A DNA stretch of 34,515 nt, taken from the NCBI GenBank assembly GCA_902599445.1, contig CACKFK010000018.1, forward strand, positions 1 through 34,515. The letters run 5' to 3'. Source of the stretch: an uncultured Alphaproteobacteria bacterium. GTDB taxonomy: Bacteria > Pseudomonadota > Alphaproteobacteria > Rhodobacterales > Rhodobacteraceae. The stretch's first letter is position 1. Each line of letters starts with the position of its first letter. The position numbers were made by a program, and so were the translations under genes. Shown piece by piece: positions 31,116 through 34,515 of the stretch. The notes under the pieces are model-generated. The model had not been told where the DNA came from and ran no database searches. It was given only the letters and a program-made list of their open reading frames with translations.

Positions 31116-32921
31116 GTGAAAAAAACAGACAACAAGAGCACGTCCAATTTATCCATAATCAAAAACTTGACGCCATATCTTTGGCCCAGAGAGAATATAG
31201 CTTATCGCTTTCGGGTAGTTTTAGCATTTCTGTCTTTGATTCTTGCCAAAGTTTTTACTGTGCTAATACCCATAAGCTTGATTTGGGTGGTAGATTCTTT
31301 TGACTTTTCTGGAGAAGATGCTGATCCTTATCTCGTGTTTGGATTTGGCTCCCTGGGTTTGATTATAATTTATAATATTCTCAGAATTCTAAGTATTGGC
31401 TTTACTCAGCTTAGAGACGCGGTGTTTTCTATCGTTGGGCAAAATGCTTTGAGGCTTATAGCTCTAAGAACTTTCAATCATATCCATTCCCTGTCCTTAA
31501 GATTTCACCTAACGAGGAAAACCGGAGCAATAAGCCGAATAGTAGAAAGAGGAGTAATTGGAACGGAATTTATACTTAGGTTTCTGTTTTTCAATGTGAT
31601 TCCACTGTTATTCGAATTTTTTTTGGTAATGCTCTTATTAATCTATCGTTATGATTTTAGTTATATAACCGTAGTAACTGTATCTTTATTTTTCTATGTA
31701 ATCTTTACGTTTAGGATTACTGAATGGAGAGTCTCTATCAGGGAAAAAATGAACAAATATGATGCTGACTCTAATCAAAAAGCGATTGATGGTTTACTGA
31801 ACTATGAAACAGTCAAATATTTTAATTCCCAGAGCTATGAAATTGAAAGATACGATGTATCTAGGAAAAAATATCAAGATGCAGCGGTAAAAACTAACAT
31901 AAGTTTAGCGCTGCTAAATTTGGGACAATCCATTATTATAACATTTGGTTTAATGGGCGTTATGATATTTGGGATGTTTGATGTCCTCAGTGGAGAGCTA
32001 ACATTAGGAGCTTTTGTTGGATTAAACGCTATAATTATCCAATTGAGTATGCCCTTAAACTTTCTAGGCACAGTTTATAGAGAAATTCGTCAAGCCTTAG
32101 TTGATTTGGGCTCCATGTTCTCCCTTTTAGATCTCCCAGTAGAAATTAAAGATAAAGAGGGTGCCATGCCCTTGGTAATTTCAGACGCAAGGGTAGAGTT
32201 TTGTAACCTTAATTTTTCCTATAATCAGGGTAGAAGGATTTTGAATAATTTTTCTTTAAGTCTATCTAGAGGAGATCAAATCGCTATTGTTGGCGCTACT
32301 GGAAGTGGAAAATCTACAATAGCAAGGCTCTTATTTAGGTTCTATGATCCTGACAAAGGTTACATATCTATCGACAATCAAAAATTAACCGATGTAAAAC
32401 AGGGTTCCGTACATCAAAATATTGGTGTGATCCCACAGGATACTGTCCTTTTTAATGATACAATCCTATATAATATACAGTATGCCAATCAAGATGCCAG
32501 TTTTGAAGAAATTGCTTCTGCAGCGCGTGATGCTGGTATTGAAGACTTCATTAATGGATTACCTGACGGGTATCAAACCTTGGTAGGGGAAAGAGGTCTA
32601 AAGTTGTCGGGTGGTGAAAAACAGAGGATAGGTATTGCGAGAACGATTTTAAAAGATTCACCTATTTTATTGTTAGATGAGGCTACATCCTCTCTAGATT
32701 ATTCTACAGAAAAAAAGGTTCTCGATAATTTACGACGAAAGAAGAGAAATACGGCGATGATTATTATTTCTCATCGTTTGTCAGCTATGACAGACGTAGA
32801 TAGGATCGTCGTTTTGAAAGCTGGAGAAATAGTTGAAGAAGGTAGTCATAATCAATTATTAGCATTAAATGGGTTATACAGGTCATTATGGGAGAATCAA
32901 GCAGCAGAAGGACAAACCTAA
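31116..32921 (+). CDS. ABC exporter of the ATM1/HMT1 (ABCB) type
   Basis: 601 residues with a transmembrane half of about six helices (45-330) fused to an ATPase domain. In the membrane part, LTRKTGAISRIVERGVIGTEFILRF and GLLNYETVKYFNSQSYEIERY are the hallmarks of the mitochondrial Atm1/HMT1-like group, which exports glutathione- or thiol-linked sulfur or metal conjugates. The nucleotide-binding domain has Walker A GATGSGKST (about 392), the Q-loop VIPQDTVLFNDTI, the signature LSGGEKQRIGIARTI (about 496) and Walker B ILLLDEATSSLD. The start is a GTG; the nearby ATG at 31105 is in another frame and hits a stop after four codons. Operonic with the LysM gene on one side; the RND gene converges on it. 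Confidence 0.94.
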   Translation: MKKTDNKSTSNLSIIKNLTPYLWPRENIAYRFRVVLAFLSLILAKVFTVLIPISLIWVVDSFDFSGEDADPYLVFGFGSLGLIIIYNILRILSIGFTQLRDAVFSIVGQNALRLIALRTFNHIHSLSLRFHLTRKTGAISRIVERGVIGTEFILRFLFFNVIPLLFEFFLVMLLLIYRYDFSYITVVTVSLFFYVIFTFRITEWRVSIREKMNKYDADSNQKAIDGLLNYETVKYFNSQSYEIERYDVSRKKYQDAAVKTNISLALLNLGQSIIITFGLMGVMIFGMFDVLSGELTLGAFVGLNAIIIQLSMPLNFLGTVYREIRQALVDLGSMFSLLDLPVEIKDKEGAMPLVISDARVEFCNLNFSYNQGRRILNNFSLSLSRGDQIAIVGATGSGKSTIARLLFRFYDPDKGYISIDNQKLTDVKQGSVHQNIGVIPQDTVLFNDTILYNIQYANQDASFEEIASAARDAGIEDFINGLPDGYQTLVGERGLKLSGGEKQRIGIARTILKDSPILLLDEATSSLDYSTEKKVLDNLRRKKRNTAMIIISHRLSAMTDVDRIVVLKAGEIVEEGSHNQLLALNGLYRSLWENQAAEGQT

Positions 32922-32980
32922 CGCTATCAACAAACGGTTTTTTCAAATGAAGTAGAATTGGATCGTTACTCTGCATGGAC

Positions 32981-34515
32981 TTAAGTAATTTTAATCTTAT
33001 CTTTGTTAAAGATCTTGAGAATTCTAGCAAAAAATTCGCTATTCCAGTATCTTAACGCTAGAAGTGTTGGAGTTAATAGCAAGGTTAGGATTGTAGCAAA
33101 TCCTAATCCAAAAACAATTGCAGTTGCTAGTTGCTTCCACCAAGTTACCGTCGGCTCATTTAAGGTGTAACCACCATGCTGAAAGTCTAGAGACAAACCA
33201 AACATCATTGGTGTTAAGCCAGCCATAGTTGTTATTGTTGTCAACAATACTGGCCTTATTCTATCCTCCACCGTCCTAACTATGGCTTCAATTGCATTCA
33301 TTGAACCATAGTATTGTTGATAAGTATCAATGAGGACGATATTATTATTAACAACAATTCCAGCTAATGCGACTATACCGGTGCCAGTCATAATTACTGA
33401 AAAGGTTTGACCCATTATTAGCATTCCTACCATGACACCACCCGTAGACATGATGACTGCCAAAAGAACCAGAACTGAATTATAAAAGCTATTAAATTGA
33501 GCTAACAGTATCACAAACATTAAGCCTAAGGCTCCTGAAAAAGCTATACCTAGGAAAGCTTGACTTTCGGCCTGATCATTTGCCTCTCCAGTGAATTCCC
33601 ATTCTACTCCTTTGGGTAGAGGGTCACTTGTTATCAACCATTTTTCCAGTTTTTTTAGTTCTTCATTAGCGTTAGCACCCTCTATAATATCAGCTGAGAT
33701 GTCAAAAATCCTAGATTTGTTTACTCTTGCAATATTATCGATTTTTGGAACAGGTTTCCTACTCAACAAATTTGAGATTGGAACTAACCCTAGTGTAGTT
33801 CTGATTTTTAAGTTATCAATTGTGGACAACAGACGATCTTTTTCTGGAAATCTAACTCTTATTTCAAGTTCTTCATCTGAGGTCTCTGTTCTCATTGTTC
33901 CTAGATTTATGCCCCTTGTTACCAATTGGATTACTCCACCAATAGCTGAGACATCAGTTCCATAAAGTCCTGCTGCTTCTACATCAACATCAAATTGCCA
34001 ATCTATACCTGGTAATGGGCGAGTATCCCCAATATCCGTTAAGTTAGGATTGCTATCTAATTTTTTTCGTATAATTTCTGTTGCTTCTAATAGTTTAGTC
34101 CTTTCATTACCAGAGACCCGAATAAATACTGGTTTTGGAGATGAAGGGCCTCTTATCTGTTCGGAGATTTGAGCTTTCACTCCAGGCAAAGTTTTGAGTT
34201 TTTCATTTATTTCGGCCACTATTAATTTCCCTGGCCTTCTTTTATCCCATGATGCCAATTCTATTTGTATTCCTCCCACTGTGTCACTAGGTTTAGAATC
34301 GCCAAGCCCGTCCGCATTTGTGAATCCGCCAGGGCCCGTGAAGGCAAAAACGGCTTCCACGCCTTTAATCCCAATTATTTCTTGCTCTACCATCCTTACA
34401 AGACGATCTTTTTCTCGCACAGAAAGATTTCCTCTGGCACGGACATGGGCCAAGGCTTGATCGAATTCTGTTGATACAAAAAATTCTACGCCCTTACCAT
34501 TTTCCTGGTAGATCT
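32981..34515 (-). CDS. RND multidrug/efflux transporter, C-terminal half (5' end outside window)
   Basis: The frame is open to the right edge, so about 511 C-terminal residues of a protein usually near 1000-1050 are present; the TTG at 34453 is an internal codon. The first visible residues, GKGVEFFVSTEFDQALAHVRARGNLS, belong to the second periplasmic porter region, which continues through VRVSGNERTKLLEATEIIRKKL and DVSAIGGVIQLVTRG. The second membrane half begins near LMFVILLAQFNSFYNSVLVLLAVI and holds GIVVNNNIVLIDTYQQ and DRIRPVLLTTITTMAGLTPMMFGL, typical of HAE1/AcrB-like pumps. It acts with a membrane-fusion protein, which is not in this window. Substrate unknown. It converges with the ABC exporter. 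Confidence 0.95.
   Translation of the reverse strand, partial: IYQENGKGVEFFVSTEFDQALAHVRARGNLSVREKDRLVRMVEQEIIGIKGVEAVFAFTGPGGFTNADGLGDSKPSDTVGGIQIELASWDKRRPGKLIVAEINEKLKTLPGVKAQISEQIRGPSSPKPVFIRVSGNERTKLLEATEIIRKKLDSNPNLTDIGDTRPLPGIDWQFDVDVEAAGLYGTDVSAIGGVIQLVTRGINLGTMRTETSDEELEIRVRFPEKDRLLSTIDNLKIRTTLGLVPISNLLSRKPVPKIDNIARVNKSRIFDISADIIEGANANEELKKLEKWLITSDPLPKGVEWEFTGEANDQAESQAFLGIAFSGALGLMFVILLAQFNSFYNSVLVLLAVIMSTGGVMVGMLIMGQTFSVIMTGTGIVALAGIVVNNNIVLIDTYQQYYGSMNAIEAIVRTVEDRIRPVLLTTITTMAGLTPMMFGLSLDFQHGGYTLNEPTVTWWKQLATAIVFGLGFATILTLLLTPTLLALRYWNSEFFARILKIFNKDKIKIT

Noticed and set aside
34451-34453. TTG as start of the RND gene
   Set aside because: The same frame continues with RND-like residues (GKGVEFFVSTEFDQA) to the window edge, so the gene is truncated, not started here.
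1-34515. Mobile elements, CRISPR arrays, tRNA or rRNA
   Set aside because: No transposase or integrase motifs, no regularly spaced repeat-spacer pattern, and no cloverleaf or rRNA-like segment were seen in the intergenic regions read on both strands.

Overview
The window looks like chromosomal DNA of an AT-rich alphaproteobacterium, probably marine and free-living. This is inference from gene content: the order yajC-secD-secF-Mth938-like gene, and a LOG-family gene next to a membrane-anchored LysM protein and an ATM1/HMT1-type ABC exporter, are arrangements I associate with alphaproteobacteria. Genes are tightly packed, mostly 10-150 bases apart. I see no tRNA, rRNA, insertion sequence, integrase, phage module or CRISPR array, and no gene-free stretch longer than about 220 bases.

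Bases 1-9300 carry amino-acid and nitrogen metabolism. The 3' end of urocanate hydratase (hutU) converges on a minus-strand series: a carboxymuconolactone-decarboxylase-like protein, a class V aminotransferase, an XdhC-type molybdoenzyme maturation factor and a MocA/MobA-like nucleotidyltransferase. Next is a polar amino-acid ABC transporter. Its binding protein is divergent from its ATPase and permease genes, and a 9-bp-arm palindrome lies between them over a near-consensus -35 box. An AhpD-like protein, a DAO-family FAD oxidoreductase with its own promoter, and ung follow.

Bases 9400-14300 hold two tandem hotdog thioesterases, a 66-residue orphan protein, a TPR-methyltransferase fusion, a secreted CIA30-domain protein and a proline-racemase-superfamily enzyme with an unusual active-site pair (Ser/Thr in place of Cys/Cys).

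Bases 14323-19716 encode one 1797-residue protein, the most unusual item here. Its helical N-terminal region resembles the D1 region of flagellins. Two stretches resemble flagellin-type insert (IN) modules, followed by a jelly-roll-like domain and six degenerate repeats built on TGTDxxGxxxxETIT, and it ends in a helical C-terminus. It has no signal peptide and no flagellar neighbours. A 9-bp bulged hairpin lies directly before its ribosome binding site.

Bases 19847-23720 carry an overlapping pair (an oxalate-CoA-ligase-like enzyme and a ketopantoate-reductase-like protein), two small secreted proteins with two cysteines each, and an orphan 115-residue protein.

Bases 23866-34515 are mostly housekeeping: yajC-secD-secF-Mth938-like, an Fe/Mn superoxide dismutase with a good promoter, an EamA/RarD permease overlapping a LOG-family gene tail to tail, a LysM protein whose acidic linker contains four 66-bp tandem repeats, an ABC exporter of the ATM1/HMT1 type, and the C-terminal half of an RND efflux pump running off the right edge.
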